DNA from: an uncultured Oscillospiraceae bacterium
GTDB taxonomy: Bacteria > Bacillota > Clostridia > Oscillospirales > Oscillospiraceae
NCBI GenBank assembly: GCA_947585425.1
Contig: CANPWZ010000002.1
Location: 62,001-126,000 of the forward strand
Direction of reading: 5' to 3'
DNA length: 64,000 bases
Shown here one piece after another: positions 17,066-26,563 of the stretch. The first letter of the stretch is position 1; each line of letters opens with the position of its first letter. Both the position numbers and the translations under genes were made by a program. The notes beneath the pieces are model-generated. The model was given only the letters and a program-made list of their open reading frames with translations. It was not told the DNA's origin and made no database searches.

Positions 17066-18523
17066 TTACAGCCGGTTCAGCTCGCAGTCGCCGCTGGCGG
17101 TGCGGATGTGATAGACCGGCCCGCCGGCCTCCGGGCCGCCCCGGTACTGGAACGTGCCGTGCCGGCCGGACAGGGTGCCCTCGAAAAAGGCGGAGGTACA
17201 CTCGCCGCTGGCGGTGATGAAGTCCAGGCCGAAGGGACCGGCGTCGGGAATGGAAATCTCCACGTCCCCGGACCGGGTGGACACCTCCAGGGCGGGGGGA
17301 AGGGCGTCCAGCTCCAGCTCCACATCGCCGCTGATGGAGGAACAGTTCACGGCGCAGGGGACGCCCGAGCGGGCCCGCAGATCGCCGCTGGTGGAGGACA
17401 GAGCCAGAGAGGAGAAGTCCCCGCCCAGCTCCACATCGCCGCTGACGGTGCCGACCTCCGCCGCGCCGGCCTGGCCCACGGTCAGATCGACATCGCCGCT
17501 GACGGTGTTCACGGTGAGTTTGCCGCAGCGGTCCAGCTCCACCCCGACCTCGCCGGACACGGTTCGCACCTCCAGGGCGTTCACCGGCTCCTTCAGCTCC
17601 ACGTCCACGTCGCCGCTGGCGGTGGAGGTCAGCCGGATGGCGTCCCAGGGCCGCCGGGGGAGGGTCAGCACCACGTCGGCCAGGCACATCCCCCGGCGGA
17701 GGAAGAAGCCCCGGCTGGCGGTACCTCCCTGCCGGATGGTAAGCACGCCGTTTTCCGCCCGGACGTCCAGATCGTCCACATCGCCGCCGATGACCACGTC
17801 CCCCTCGGGAGTGTCGTCCGCGCGGAGGTTGATGTCGCCCCCCACCGCCACGTCGATGACGGACAGAGGCTGGCCGTGGGAGCGGAAGGAGTAGTCCCCG
17901 CCGGGCAGGGCCTCCATCCAGGCGCCGCGGCCGTCGAAATGGGGGCCGCGGAGGCCGTCCGCCTCCGGCGGAGGGGACGGCGGGGGAGGAGTGCCGGGCC
18001 CATGGGGATGGGGACGGTCCGGCCCGGGAGAGGGCGGAGGCGCGTCAGGCCCTTGGGGCCGTGGCGGCACGGGAGGAACAGGCGGGGCCGGAGGGGCGGG
18101 CGGCACCGGCGGCTTAGGAGGCTTCGGGGGCTCCGGCGGCCTGCCCCGGACGACGACGCCCGCGCTCACCCCGTCGATGGCGGCCTGGGCGGCCTTTGCC
18201 ACGCTTTGGATGATGTCGCCCATGTTTTTCAGCATCCCGTCCAGCCCGTCGAACCCGGGGCCTGTCTCCGGCGGCCGGCCGGGGAGGGGCTCATCCGGCT
18301 CCAGGCTGTTGAGATAGTCCACCAGCTCGGCGGTGTCGCCCAGGTCGTCCAGGGCGGACCGATAGGCGGTCTCTTCATCCGTACCGTTTGCGGTCATCTC
18401 CGCATAGCGGGCATACAGGTTATTGGACAGTTCTTCGATCATATCCGCCTTGGCGGGGGTATCCGGCGCGCCGGTGAGCTGCGCGGCGATGGCGGCGGAC
18501 AGTCTCTCTTTTACGTTCTCCAT
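17066..18523 (-). CDS. DUF1700/HAAS-type N-terminus plus DUF4097 adhesin-like beta-repeat protein with polyproline linker
   Basis: N-terminal helical LYARYAEMTANGTDEETAYRSALDDLGD; Pro-rich linker; repeating TVSGDVDLTVG / TSTASGDVDVELKE / SSISGDVELELD. Confidence 0.82.
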   Translation of the reverse strand: MENVKERLSAAIAAQLTGAPDTPAKADMIEELSNNLYARYAEMTANGTDEETAYRSALDDLGDTAELVDYLNSLEPDEPLPGRPPETGPGFDGLDGMLKNMGDIIQSVAKAAQAAIDGVSAGVVVRGRPPEPPKPPKPPVPPAPPAPPVPPVPPRPQGPDAPPPSPGPDRPHPHGPGTPPPPSPPPEADGLRGPHFDGRGAWMEALPGGDYSFRSHGQPLSVIDVAVGGDINLRADDTPEGDVVIGGDVDDLDVRAENGVLTIRQGGTASRGFFLRRGMCLADVVLTLPRRPWDAIRLTSTASGDVDVELKEPVNALEVRTVSGEVGVELDRCGKLTVNTVSGDVDLTVGQAGAAEVGTVSGDVELGGDFSSLALSSTSGDLRARSGVPCAVNCSSISGDVELELDALPPALEVSTRSGDVEISIPDAGPFGLDFITASGECTSAFFEGTLSGRHGTFQYRGGPEAGGPVYHIRTASGDCELNRL

Positions 18524-18526
18524 GGT

Positions 18527-18868
18527 TCAGGCCTCCTTTTCACAGTTGCAGATGAGCGCGTCCAGCAGGACCCGGGTGTTGACCCACTCCCGCCGACCCG
18601 CCTCCCAGGCCTCCCGGCCCGCCTTGGTGATGGCGTAGTACCGGCGGCGGGCGCCGGGGCCGTCGTCCCCCCAGTAGGAGGTGATGAGGCCCTGCTGCTC
18701 AAGCCGCTTGAAGGCGGTGTACAGGGTGGCCTCCTTCAGGCCGTAGGCCCCGCCGGTCAGCTCCAGGATTTTTTTGTTGATCTCATAACCGTAGTTGTCC
18801 CCGCGCAGTAATTGTGCTAAAATAATGGTATCGGTGTGGCCGCGCAGGGTGTCTGCCGAGATGGACAT
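18527..18868 (-). CDS. PadR family transcriptional regulator
   Basis: DTIILAQLLRGDNYGYEINKKILELTGGAYGLKEATLYTAFKRLEQQGLITSYWGDDGPGARRRYYAITKAGREAW. Confidence 0.95.
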   Translation of the reverse strand: MSISADTLRGHTDTIILAQLLRGDNYGYEINKKILELTGGAYGLKEATLYTAFKRLEQQGLITSYWGDDGPGARRRYYAITKAGREAWEAGRREWVNTRVLLDALICNCEKEA

Positions 18869-18938
18869 GGGCATTCTCCTTTCTTTTGCGGATGGAGAGA
18901 GGGTAAGCACATCGATATGCGGAGATACATCATGTGTT

Positions 18939-18984
18939 GAGGTATCTTTGAGGCTAATATAACACGAGATACCTCACCTGTCAA
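18939..18984 (-). promoter_or_regulatory. Promoter of the padR-DUF4097 operon with GAGGTATC inverted repeat
   Basis: Minus-strand TTGACA - 17 bp - TATATT; GAGGTATC (18939-18946) and GATACCTC (18968-18975) flank the -10. Confidence 0.7.
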
Positions 18985-19052
18985 GGTATTTTTGCAAAAA
19001 ATCCAAAAAATTTTTTGGGCATACTATGCCCAAACGGAAAGGATGAAAAACT

Positions 19053-19883
19053 ATGAGCGATTGTACTCACGACTGCTCCTCCTGCGGGGAGAACTGCCCC
19101 AGCCGGGAGGGCGGGAGCGTCCAGGACTTCCGCAAGCCGCCCCACGAGCTGTCCCACATCAAAAAGGTCATCGCCGTCATCAGCGGCAAGGGGGGCGTGG
19201 GCAAGTCCGCCGTCACCTGTTCCCTGGCCGCGGCCATGGCCAGACGGGGCAGGAAGGTGGGCATTTTGGACGCGGACATCACCGGCCCGTCGGTGCCCCG
19301 GGCCTTCGGCATCGTGAAGCGGGCGGAGGGCAGCGAGCTGGGCCTCTACCCCGCCGTCACCGAGGGGGGCATCGAGATCATGAGCCTGAACCTGCTGGTG
19401 GAGCGGGAGACCGACCCGGTGGTGTGGCGGGGGCCCGTCATCGCCGGGGCGGTGGAGCAGTTCTGGACCGACGTGATCTGGGGCGATCTGGACTACCTGT
19501 TCGTGGATATGCCCCCCGGAACGGGGGACGTGCCCCTGACGGTGTTCCAGTCCCTGCCGGTGGACGGGGCCATCGTGGTCACCGCGCCCCAGACCCTGGT
19601 GGGGATGATCGTCACCAAGGCGGTGAAGATGGCCGGGATGCTGGACGTCCCCGTACTGGGCCTCATCGAGAATTATAGTTATTTCAAGTGCCCGGACTGC
19701 GGCGGGGAGCATCCCGTGTTCGGGGAGAGCACCATCGACGCGCTGGGGGCCCACCTGTCCCTGCCGGTGCTGGCCAAGCTGCCCATCCAGCCGGAGCTGG
19801 CCCGGGCGGTGGACAGCGGGAAGCTGGAGACATTCGAGCCCAACCCCATGGAGGAGGTCGCCGCCAGGCTGGACGGCGAATAA
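19053..19883 (+). CDS. Mrp/NBP35 family Fe-S carrier P-loop ATPase
   Basis: GKGGVGKSAVTCSLA, SVPRAFGI, DMPPGTGD, N-terminal Cys cluster CTHDCSSCGENC. Confidence 0.95.
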   Translation: MSDCTHDCSSCGENCPSREGGSVQDFRKPPHELSHIKKVIAVISGKGGVGKSAVTCSLAAAMARRGRKVGILDADITGPSVPRAFGIVKRAEGSELGLYPAVTEGGIEIMSLNLLVERETDPVVWRGPVIAGAVEQFWTDVIWGDLDYLFVDMPPGTGDVPLTVFQSLPVDGAIVVTAPQTLVGMIVTKAVKMAGMLDVPVLGLIENYSYFKCPDCGGEHPVFGESTIDALGAHLSLPVLAKLPIQPELARAVDSGKLETFEPNPMEEVAARLDGE

Positions 19884-19897
19884 GCGATCGTACGGAG

Positions 19898-19927
19898 AGC
19901 GGCCCGGAGGGAACTCCGGGCCGCTTT
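19898..19927 (+). terminator. Terminator after the Mrp gene
   Basis: agcggcccggag-ggaa-ctccgggccgct followed by a short T-run. Confidence 0.7.
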
Positions 19928-19947
19928 ATGCAGTCCCCCATTTTCGG

Positions 19948-19976
19948 TTGCGCGGCGGACAAAAATCTGTTACAAT
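19948..19976 (+). promoter_or_regulatory. Putative promoter of the histidine kinase gene
   Basis: TTGCGC - 17 bp - TACAAT. Confidence 0.5.
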
Positions 19977-19984
19977 ATAGGAGA

Positions 19985-20014
19985 TTCGACAAGACCCGAC
20001 AGGATTCGACAGGC
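19985..20014 (+). repeat. 10-bp direct repeat x3 (TTCGACAAGA/CCCGACAGGA/TTCGACAGGC)
   Basis: CGACARG core at 19987, 19997 and 20007, exactly 10 bp apart. Confidence 0.8.
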
Positions 20015-20101
20015 CGGGAAGCGGCAGGCCGTCCCTCCGGCAGGTTTTACCGGGGAAGGGACGGCGAAATCCGCACAGCATAGGAATGAGAGAGAACGGA
20101 G

Positions 20102-20896
20102 GTGGAGCCGGTGGATCTGGAGAGCCTGGACCGGGGCGCGGCCCGCACTGCGGGACTGCTGCGGATGCAGCTTGCCCAGATGACGGCGGCCAGCCAGCTG
20201 CTGGAGCAGACCGCCGCAGACGAAAAGAGCAGGGCCCAGCTGGCGGCGCTGGACCAGAGCATCTGCCGGATGCTGCGCATCGTGGGGCGGATGGAGCTGA
20301 CCTACCGGCTGGGAGCGGACGCCCCCCGGGTGGAGCCGGCGCCGGTGGATCTGGCAAAGCTGGCGCGGGAGCTGGGGGAGGAGATGGGCGCCCTGCTGGC
20401 GGGGGCCGGCGTGGAGCTGACGGTGCGTTGCCCCCAGCGGCTGAGCGCCTGCGTGGACGCGGGGCTCATCCGGCAGATGCTGCTGGAGCTGGTGTCCAAC
20501 GGGGCCAAGGCGGGGAGGCGGGTGAGCGTCACCCTGACAAAAAAGGGGGACGACGCCTCCGTCACGGTGGAGGACGACGGCCCCGGCATCCCCCCGGAGA
20601 AGCTGGAGGCCCTGTTCTCCGGCGGCGGGGAGGACGTGCCCGACTGGCGCAGGAGCGGGAACGGCGTGGCCATCGCCCGGCGGATCGCCGCCCTCCACGG
20701 AGGGCGGCTGGTGGCCGACGCCACCCCAGGCAGAGGGCTGGATATGGTGGCCACCATCCCGCTGGGGCTGGAGCGGGCCCCGGATCTGCTGGAGAGCCCC
20801 CCGGTAAAATGGGACGAGGGTGGCTTCAGCGAGGCGCTGGTGGGCTTGAGCGATCTGCTGCCCGCGGCGGCCTTCGCCCCGAAAGAGGAAAAATAA
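20102..20896 (+). CDS. Sensor histidine kinase (HATPase_c) without recognisable TM segments
   Basis: ELVSNGAKAG (N box), VEDDGPGIPPEKLEALF (G1/F), GNGVAIARRIAALHGGRL (G2). Confidence 0.85.
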   Translation: MEPVDLESLDRGAARTAGLLRMQLAQMTAASQLLEQTAADEKSRAQLAALDQSICRMLRIVGRMELTYRLGADAPRVEPAPVDLAKLARELGEEMGALLAGAGVELTVRCPQRLSACVDAGLIRQMLLELVSNGAKAGRRVSVTLTKKGDDASVTVEDDGPGIPPEKLEALFSGGGEDVPDWRRSGNGVAIARRIAALHGGRLVADATPGRGLDMVATIPLGLERAPDLLESPPVKWDEGGFSEALVGLSDLLPAAAFAPKEEK

Positions 20897-20900
20897 GGCC

Positions 20901-20935
20901 AAAGGGCGCGGCGGGGGGATCCCGCCGCGCCCTTT
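20901..20935 (+). terminator. Terminator after the histidine kinase gene
   Basis: aaagggcgcggcggg-gggat-cccgccgcgcccttt. Confidence 0.75.
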
Positions 20936-20979
20936 GCGCGTATCCCCGCGACAAAAGGAAGGGGCGCGGCCCTTTTTCC

Positions 20980-21008
20980 TTGACTTTTCGCGTCCCAGGC
21001 AATACAAT
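20980..21008 (+). promoter_or_regulatory. proS promoter
   Basis: TTGACT - 17 bp - TACAAT. Confidence 0.65.
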
Positions 21009-21086
21009 ATAGGCCGGCACACCCCAAAGGGGCGCCTGCCACAGTTTTGGGGAAATAACATTTTATATACAAAGGGTTGAGAGATC

Positions 21087-22529
21087 ATGGCACAGGACAA
21101 AAACAAGCAGGTCACCCAGATCACCGATATGGAGGAGGACTTCGCCCAGTGGTACACCGACGTGTGCACCAAGGCGGACCTCATCGGCTATACCAGCGTG
21201 AAGGGCATGTTCATCCTCCGCCCGTACGGATACGCCATCTGGGAGAACATCCAGCGGGAGATGGACGCCCGCTTCAAGGCCACCGGCCACACCAACGTGG
21301 CTATGCCCCTGCTGATCCCCGAGAGCCTTTTGCAGAAGGAGAAGGACCACGTGGAGGGCTTTGCCCCCGAGTGCGCCTGGGTCACCATGGGCGGCAGCGA
21401 GAAGCTGGACGAACGGCTGTGCGTCCGGCCCACCAGCGAGACCCTGTTCTGCGAGCATTGGAGCCAGATCGTCCACTCCTGGCGGGATCTGCCCCTGCTC
21501 TACAATCAGTGGTGCTCCGTTCTCCGCTGGGAAAAGACCACCCGGCCCTTCCTCCGCCACCGGGAATTCCTGTGGCAGGAGGGCCACACCCTCCACGCCA
21601 CCGCCGAGGAGGCCATCGAGGAGACCGAGCGGATGCTCAACGTCTACGCCGACATTTGCGAGAACATCCTGGCCATGCCGGTGGTCAAGGGCATCAAGAC
21701 CGACAAGGAGAAATTCGCCGGCGCCGAGCGAACCTACACCATCGAGTGCATGATGCACGACCGAAAGGCCCTCCAGAACGGCACCAGCCACTACTTCGGG
21801 GACGGCTTCGCCAAGGCCTTCAACATCACCTTTGCCGACAAGGACAACATCCAGAAGACCCCCTTTGAGACCTCCTGGGGCTTCACCACCCGTACCATCG
21901 GCGGCGTGATCATGACCCACGGCGACAACCGGGGCCTGGTCCTGCCCCCCCGGGTGGCCCCCATCCAGGCCATGGTCATCCCCGTGGCCATGCACAAGGA
22001 GGGCGTGCTGGACGCCGCGAACGCCCTGCTGGCCCGCCTGAAGGCCGCCGGCGTCCGGGCCGACATGGACGACAGCGATCAGTCCATGGGCTGGAAGGCC
22101 GCCGAGTACGAGATGAAGGGCATCCCCCTGCGGGTGGAGATCGGCCCCAAGGATATGGAGAAGGACCAGTGCTGCGTCTGCCGCCGGGACAGCGGCGAAA
22201 AGGTGTTCGTGCCGCTGGCTGAGCTGGAGGACACGGTGAAGCGGCTGCTGGACGAGGTCCACGACGGCCTCTACGCCCGGGCGAAAAAGAATCTGGAGGA
22301 CCACACAAAAGTCTGCCACACCGTGGAGGAGGTCAAGACCTTCATGGAGACCGAGGGGGGCTTCGCCAAGACCATGTGGTGCGGCGACGAGGCCTGCGAG
22401 ATCGCCATGAAAGAGCGGGCCGGGGTGTCCTCCCGGTGCATCCCCTTCGCCCAGGAGAAGGTGGGCGACGTATGCGTCTGCTGCGGCAGGCCCGCCCACA
22501 AGATGATCTACTGGGGCGTGGCCTACTGA
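21087..22529 (+). CDS. proS: Prolyl-tRNA synthetase (short, type 3)
   Basis: [53 protein letters not shown]; class II motifs; length about 480 aa. Confidence 0.97.
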   Translation: MAQDKNKQVTQITDMEEDFAQWYTDVCTKADLIGYTSVKGMFILRPYGYAIWENIQREMDARFKATGHTNVAMPLLIPESLLQKEKDHVEGFAPECAWVTMGGSEKLDERLCVRPTSETLFCEHWSQIVHSWRDLPLLYNQWCSVLRWEKTTRPFLRHREFLWQEGHTLHATAEEAIEETERMLNVYADICENILAMPVVKGIKTDKEKFAGAERTYTIECMMHDRKALQNGTSHYFGDGFAKAFNITFADKDNIQKTPFETSWGFTTRTIGGVIMTHGDNRGLVLPPRVAPIQAMVIPVAMHKEGVLDAANALLARLKAAGVRADMDDSDQSMGWKAAEYEMKGIPLRVEIGPKDMEKDQCCVCRRDSGEKVFVPLAELEDTVKRLLDEVHDGLYARAKKNLEDHTKVCHTVEEVKTFMETEGGFAKTMWCGDEACEIAMKERAGVSSRCIPFAQEKVGDVCVCCGRPAHKMIYWGVAY

Positions 22530-22551
22530 GTTGTACCATTATATATAAGGA

Positions 22552-22585
22552 GGGGGCCGTCCGGGGAGGACGGCCCCCTGTATTT
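22552..22585 (+). terminator. proS terminator
   Basis: gggggccgtcc...ggacggccccc then tgtatttt. Confidence 0.8.
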
Positions 22586-22657
22586 TGTGCCCTGAAAACC
22601 CGCCGGATACAAGGGCTGGGATCGTGAAAAAAGACGGAAAAAATCTTGAAAAAATCC

Positions 22658-22687
22658 TTGACTTTGGGCGGGAGCTTGTTGTACAAT
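22658..22687 (+). promoter_or_regulatory. Promoter of the S10 ribosomal protein operon
   Basis: TTGACT - 18 bp - TACAAT. Confidence 0.65.
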
Positions 22688-22694
22688 AGCGGAG

Positions 22695-22985
22695 CGCCTG
22701 TCAAAAGGGCGCGGTGCGATGATGCGGGAGATTGCGGCGAGAGCCGGTAACTTCCGCGGAGTATGTCCGCAAGGCCGGTCTTCCTCAGGGAGGGCTGGAC
22801 TGCAATCGGGCGGCTGAGGGACTCACGCCACGGCGTATATCGCCGCGGATGGGTAGAACCGGCCAGCTATGCGCCGGTTTTATTCATGCCGGGGAGTGAT
22901 ACGCACGGAAACGTGTGCGGGAACTTCTCTCACCGTACGAAGGGACGCAAGTTTATCACTTCGTATGTTTAAGGAGGAAAACCAC
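22695..22985 (+). ncRNA. Structured 5' leader of the S10 operon (candidate cis-regulatory RNA)
   Basis: About 290 nt between promoter and rpsJ; terminator-like hairpin AACCGGC...GCCGGTTTTATT (22857-22884), GAAA-loop hairpin (22902-22917), hairpin CGTACGAAG...CTTCGTATG (22934-22967) just before the SD. Confidence 0.45.
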
Positions 22986-23297
22986 ATGGCAGCAAAAGAA
23001 ATGATCCGCATCCGGCTGAAAGCCTACGACCACCAGGTCATCGACCAGGCCGCCGAGAAGATCGTGGACACCGCCAAGCGCAGCGGCGCCACCGTCTCCG
23101 GCCCCATCCCCCTGCCCACCAAGAAGGAGGTCGTCACCATCCTGCGGGCCGTCCACAAGTATAAGGACAGCCGGGAGCAGTTCGAGCGCCGCACCCACAA
23201 GCGGCTCATCGATGTGATCAAGCCCTCCCCCAAGACGGTGGAGGCCCTGATGTCTCTCGAACTTCCCGCGGGCGTCGAGATCGAGATCAAGCTCTAA
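22986..23297 (+). CDS. rpsJ: 30S ribosomal protein S10
   Basis: [45 protein letters not shown]. Confidence 0.99.
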   Translation: MAAKEMIRIRLKAYDHQVIDQAAEKIVDTAKRSGATVSGPIPLPTKKEVVTILRAVHKYKDSREQFERRTHKRLIDVIKPSPKTVEALMSLELPAGVEIEIKL

Positions 23298-23346
23298 TTA
23301 CCTTGTTTGCACCGCAGTCCGCCGCGTTTTGAGGCGGACGGGTCAA

Positions 23347-23387
23347 GTTGAAAAACCAATGGGAGCCCAATGCCCACGTTTTTCAAC
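23347..23387 (+). promoter_or_regulatory. Inverted repeat/hairpin in the rpsJ-rplC spacer
   Basis: GTTGAAAAAC...TGGG...CCCA...GTTTTTCAAC, shortly upstream of the rplC SD. Confidence 0.6.
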
Positions 23388-23417
23388 CAATAACCTTTTT
23401 AAGGAGGAAAACACACT

Positions 23418-24140
23418 ATGGAGAAGGCCATTATCGGCAAGAAGGTGGGCATGACCCAGATCTTCGACGACGCCGGCAAGGTCATCCCGGTCACCGTCAT
23501 CCAGGCGGGTCCCTGCACCGTGGTGCAGAAGAAGACCGAGGAAAAGGACGGCTACTCCGCCGTCCAGCTGGGATTTGAAGAAGTCCCCGAGCGCAAGCTC
23601 ACCAAGCCCGAGCTGGGCCACAGCAAGAAGGCCGGCAAGGCCCTGCGGGTCCTCAAGGAGTTCAAGCTGGACAATGCCGACAGCCTGAACGTGGGCGACG
23701 AGATCGACGCCACCGTGTTCGTCCCCGGCGACCGGGTGGACATCACCGGCATCAGCAAAGGCAAGGGGTTCCAGGGCTCCGTGAAGCGCTGCAACACCCA
23801 CATCCAGAAGATGACCCACGGCGGCGGCCCGGTCCACCGCCACTCCGGCTCCATGGGCTCCAGCACCGATCCCTCCCGCATCTTCAAGGGGAAGAACGGC
23901 GCCGGCCAGATGGGCAACGAGCAGGTCACCGTGATGAACCTGGACGTGGTCCAGGTGGACGAGGAGCTGGGCGTCATCGCCGTGCGCGGCGCGGTCCCCG
24001 GCCCCAAGGGCGGCGTGGTCGCCCTCCACAGCAGCGTGAAGAAGGTCTTTGAGAAGAAGGGCGCCGCCGGTATCAGCGTCAACCCGCAGAAGGCCTCCGC
24101 CCGCGTCAACCCGCAGAAGGCCTCTGCGCGTAACCGCTAA
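23418..24140 (+). CDS. rplC: 50S ribosomal protein L3
   Basis: [33 protein letters not shown]...GKGFQG...HRHSGSMG. Confidence 0.99.
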   Translation: MEKAIIGKKVGMTQIFDDAGKVIPVTVIQAGPCTVVQKKTEEKDGYSAVQLGFEEVPERKLTKPELGHSKKAGKALRVLKEFKLDNADSLNVGDEIDATVFVPGDRVDITGISKGKGFQGSVKRCNTHIQKMTHGGGPVHRHSGSMGSSTDPSRIFKGKNGAGQMGNEQVTVMNLDVVQVDEELGVIAVRGAVPGPKGGVVALHSSVKKVFEKKGAAGISVNPQKASARVNPQKASARNR

Positions 24141-24159
24141 GGAAAGGAGAGTGTGACAA

Positions 24160-24774
24160 ATGCCTAAAGCGAACCTTTACAACATGACCGGTAAGCAGAT
24201 CGGCGAGGTCGAGCTCTCCGAGGCCGTCTTCGGCATCGAGCCCAACGTCTCCGTCATGCACGACGCGGTCAAGAACCACCTGGCCAACTGCCGGCAGGGC
24301 ACCCAGAGCGCCCTCACCCGCGCGGAGGTGTCCGGCGGCGGCAGGAAGCCCTGGCGCCAGAAGGGCACCGGCCACGCCCGTCAGGGCAGCACCCGCGCCC
24401 CCCAGTGGACCCACGGCGGCATCGTGTTCGCCCCCAAGCCCCGGGATTACAGCTACACCCTCAACAAGAAGGTGCGCCGCCTGGCCCTGAAGTCCGCCCT
24501 GTCCGCCAAGGCCGCCTCCGGCGACGTGCTGGTGGTGGATAAGCTGGAGATGGGCGAGATCAAGACCAAGACCTTCGCCGGCTTCCTCAGCGCCGTCGAG
24601 TCCAAAAAGGCCCTGGTGGTCACCGCCTGCCCCAACGTGGTCAAGTCCGCCCGGAACATCCCCGGCGTGGTGACCAGCCCCGCCAACCTCATCAACGTGT
24701 ACGACATCGTCAACGCCAACCAGGTCATCATCGACCAGGGCGCGCTGGCCGTCATCGAGGAGGTGTTCGCGTAA
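24160..24774 (+). CDS. rplD: 50S ribosomal protein L4
   Basis: [46 protein letters not shown]. Confidence 0.99.
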   Translation: MPKANLYNMTGKQIGEVELSEAVFGIEPNVSVMHDAVKNHLANCRQGTQSALTRAEVSGGGRKPWRQKGTGHARQGSTRAPQWTHGGIVFAPKPRDYSYTLNKKVRRLALKSALSAKAASGDVLVVDKLEMGEIKTKTFAGFLSAVESKKALVVTACPNVVKSARNIPGVVTSPANLINVYDIVNANQVIIDQGALAVIEEVFA

Positions 24775-25070
24775 TGAAGACCGCTTACGACATCATCAAG
24801 CGCCCCATCGTCACCGAACAGTCCATGGAGGCGGCTGCGGACAAGAAGTACACCTTCGAGGTCGCAAAGGACGCCAACAAGATCGAGATCGCCAAGGCCG
24901 TTGAGGAGATCTTCGGCGTGAAGGTGGCCAAGGTCAACACCCTGAACATGCAGGGCAAGGTCAAGCGCCAGGGCCGCTATCCCGAGGGCCGCCGGCCCGC
25001 CTGGAAGAAGGCCATGGTCACCCTGACCGCCGATTCCAAGTCCATCGAGTTCTTCGAGGGTATGGTGTAA
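24774..25070 (+). CDS. rplW: 50S ribosomal protein L23
   Basis: [56 protein letters not shown]. Confidence 0.99.
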   Translation: MKTAYDIIKRPIVTEQSMEAAADKKYTFEVAKDANKIEIAKAVEEIFGVKVAKVNTLNMQGKVKRQGRYPEGRRPAWKKAMVTLTADSKSIEFFEGMV

Positions 25071-25085
25071 GGAGGAGAATGAAGA

Positions 25086-25919
25086 ATGGCTATCAAGACT
25101 TATAAGCCCACGACGCCCTCCCGCCGCCACATGACTGTGTCCGCCTTCGAGGGCATCGATAAGAAGGCTCAGCCCGAGCGCTCCCTGCTGGAGCCGCTGA
25201 AGAAGCACGCCGGCCGCAACAGCTACGGCCGCATCACCGTCCGGCACAAGGGCGGCGCCAACCGCCGCAAGTACCGCGTGATCGACTTCAAGCGGGACAA
25301 GGCGGGCCACGCCACCGTCATCAACCTGCAGTACGATCCCAACCGCTCCGCCAACATCGCCCTGATCGAGTATGAGGACGGCGAGCGCCGCTACATTCTG
25401 GCCCCCGTTGGCCTGAAAGCGGGTAGCACCGTCACCACCGGCAGCGGCGCCGACATCCTGCCCGGCAACGCGCTGCCCATCGCGGAGATCCCCGTGGGCG
25501 AGATGATCCACTGCGTGGAGCTCTATCCCGGCAAGGGCGCCCAGCTTGTGCGCTCCGCCGGCACCGCCGCCCAGCTGATGGCCAAGGAGAACGGCATGGC
25601 CCAGGTCCGTCTGCCCTCCGGCGAGGTCCGGCTGGTCCGGGAGAACTGCTATGCCACCATCGGCCAGGTGGGCAACACCGACTGGGCCAACATCCACATC
25701 GGCAAGGCCGGCCGCAAGCGCCACATGGGCTGGCGGCCCACGGTGCGCGGCTCCGTCATGAACCCCAACGACCACCCCCACGGCGGCGGCGAGGGCAAGG
25801 CCCCCGTCGGCCGGCCCGGCCCCGTGACCCCCTGGGGCAAGCCCGCCATGGGTTACAAGACCCGCAAGAAGAAGAACCGCACCGATAAGTTCATTGTTCG
25901 GCGCCGCAACGGTAAGTAA
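25086..25919 (+). CDS. rplB: 50S ribosomal protein L2
   Basis: [28 protein letters not shown]...[23 protein letters not shown]. Confidence 0.99.
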   Translation: MAIKTYKPTTPSRRHMTVSAFEGIDKKAQPERSLLEPLKKHAGRNSYGRITVRHKGGANRRKYRVIDFKRDKAGHATVINLQYDPNRSANIALIEYEDGERRYILAPVGLKAGSTVTTGSGADILPGNALPIAEIPVGEMIHCVELYPGKGAQLVRSAGTAAQLMAKENGMAQVRLPSGEVRLVRENCYATIGQVGNTDWANIHIGKAGRKRHMGWRPTVRGSVMNPNDHPHGGGEGKAPVGRPGPVTPWGKPAMGYKTRKKKNRTDKFIVRRRNGK

Positions 25920-25933
25920 GGAGGGAGTTTGAA

Positions 25934-26206
25934 ATGAGCAGAAGCATCAAGAAAGGCCCGTTTTGCGCTCCCGAGCTGCTGAAGCGGGTAGACGAGATGA
26001 ACAAGAAGAACGAGAAGAAGGTGCTGAAGACCTGGAGCCGCGCCTCCACCATCTTCCCCTCCTTCGTGGGACACACCATCGCCGTCCACGACGGCCGCAA
26101 GCACGTCCCCGTGTACGTCACCGAGGACATGGTCGGCCACAAGCTGGGCGAGTTTGCCCCCACCCGGACCTTCCGGGGCCACTCGGGCAGCAAGACCGGC
26201 AAGTAA
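25934..26206 (+). CDS. rpsS: 30S ribosomal protein S19
   Basis: [23 protein letters not shown]...[50 protein letters not shown]. Confidence 0.99.
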   Translation: MSRSIKKGPFCAPELLKRVDEMNKKNEKKVLKTWSRASTIFPSFVGHTIAVHDGRKHVPVYVTEDMVGHKLGEFAPTRTFRGHSGSKTGK

Positions 26207-26220
26207 GGAGGAGATACAGA

Positions 26221-26562
26221 ATGGAAGCGAAAGCCACACTGAGATACATTCGTATCTCCCCCCGCAAGGTCGGCATCCTGTGCGACCAGATCCGCGGCAA
26301 GAGCGTGAAGGAGGCCAACGCCATCCTCTCCGTCATCCCCAAGGCCGCCTCCGAGCCTCTGGCCAAGCTGGTCAAGAGCGCCGCCGCCAACGCCGAGAAC
26401 AACCATCAGATGGACCCCGAGAAGCTGTACGTCGCCGAGACCTACGCCACTCCCGGCCCCATCATGAAGCGGTTTATGCCCCGGGCCAAGGGCCGCGCCT
26501 ACGGCATCAAGAAGCGCACCTCTCACATCACCGTGGTGCTGAAAGAAAAGGAGGCCAAGTAA
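26221..26562 (+). CDS. rplV: 50S ribosomal protein L22
   Basis: [27 protein letters not shown]...[22 protein letters not shown]. Confidence 0.98.
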   Translation: MEAKATLRYIRISPRKVGILCDQIRGKSVKEANAILSVIPKAASEPLAKLVKSAAANAENNHQMDPEKLYVAETYATPGPIMKRFMPRAKGRAYGIKKRTSHITVVLKEKEAK

Positions 26563-26563
26563 T

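Noticed and set aside
17105-17640. Recurring cgccgctg spacing read as a possible CRISPR/DNA repeat array
   Set aside because: The repeats encode the periodic SGDV beta-strands of the DUF4097 domain; no spacer-repeat structure.
22780-22885. T-box riboswitch in the S10 leader (gggtagaaccggc resembles GGGTGGNACCGCG)
   Set aside because: The key TGGNACC box is not matched (TAGAACC), no convincing Stem I/specifier was found and rpsJ is not a usual T-box target; kept only as an unassigned leader.
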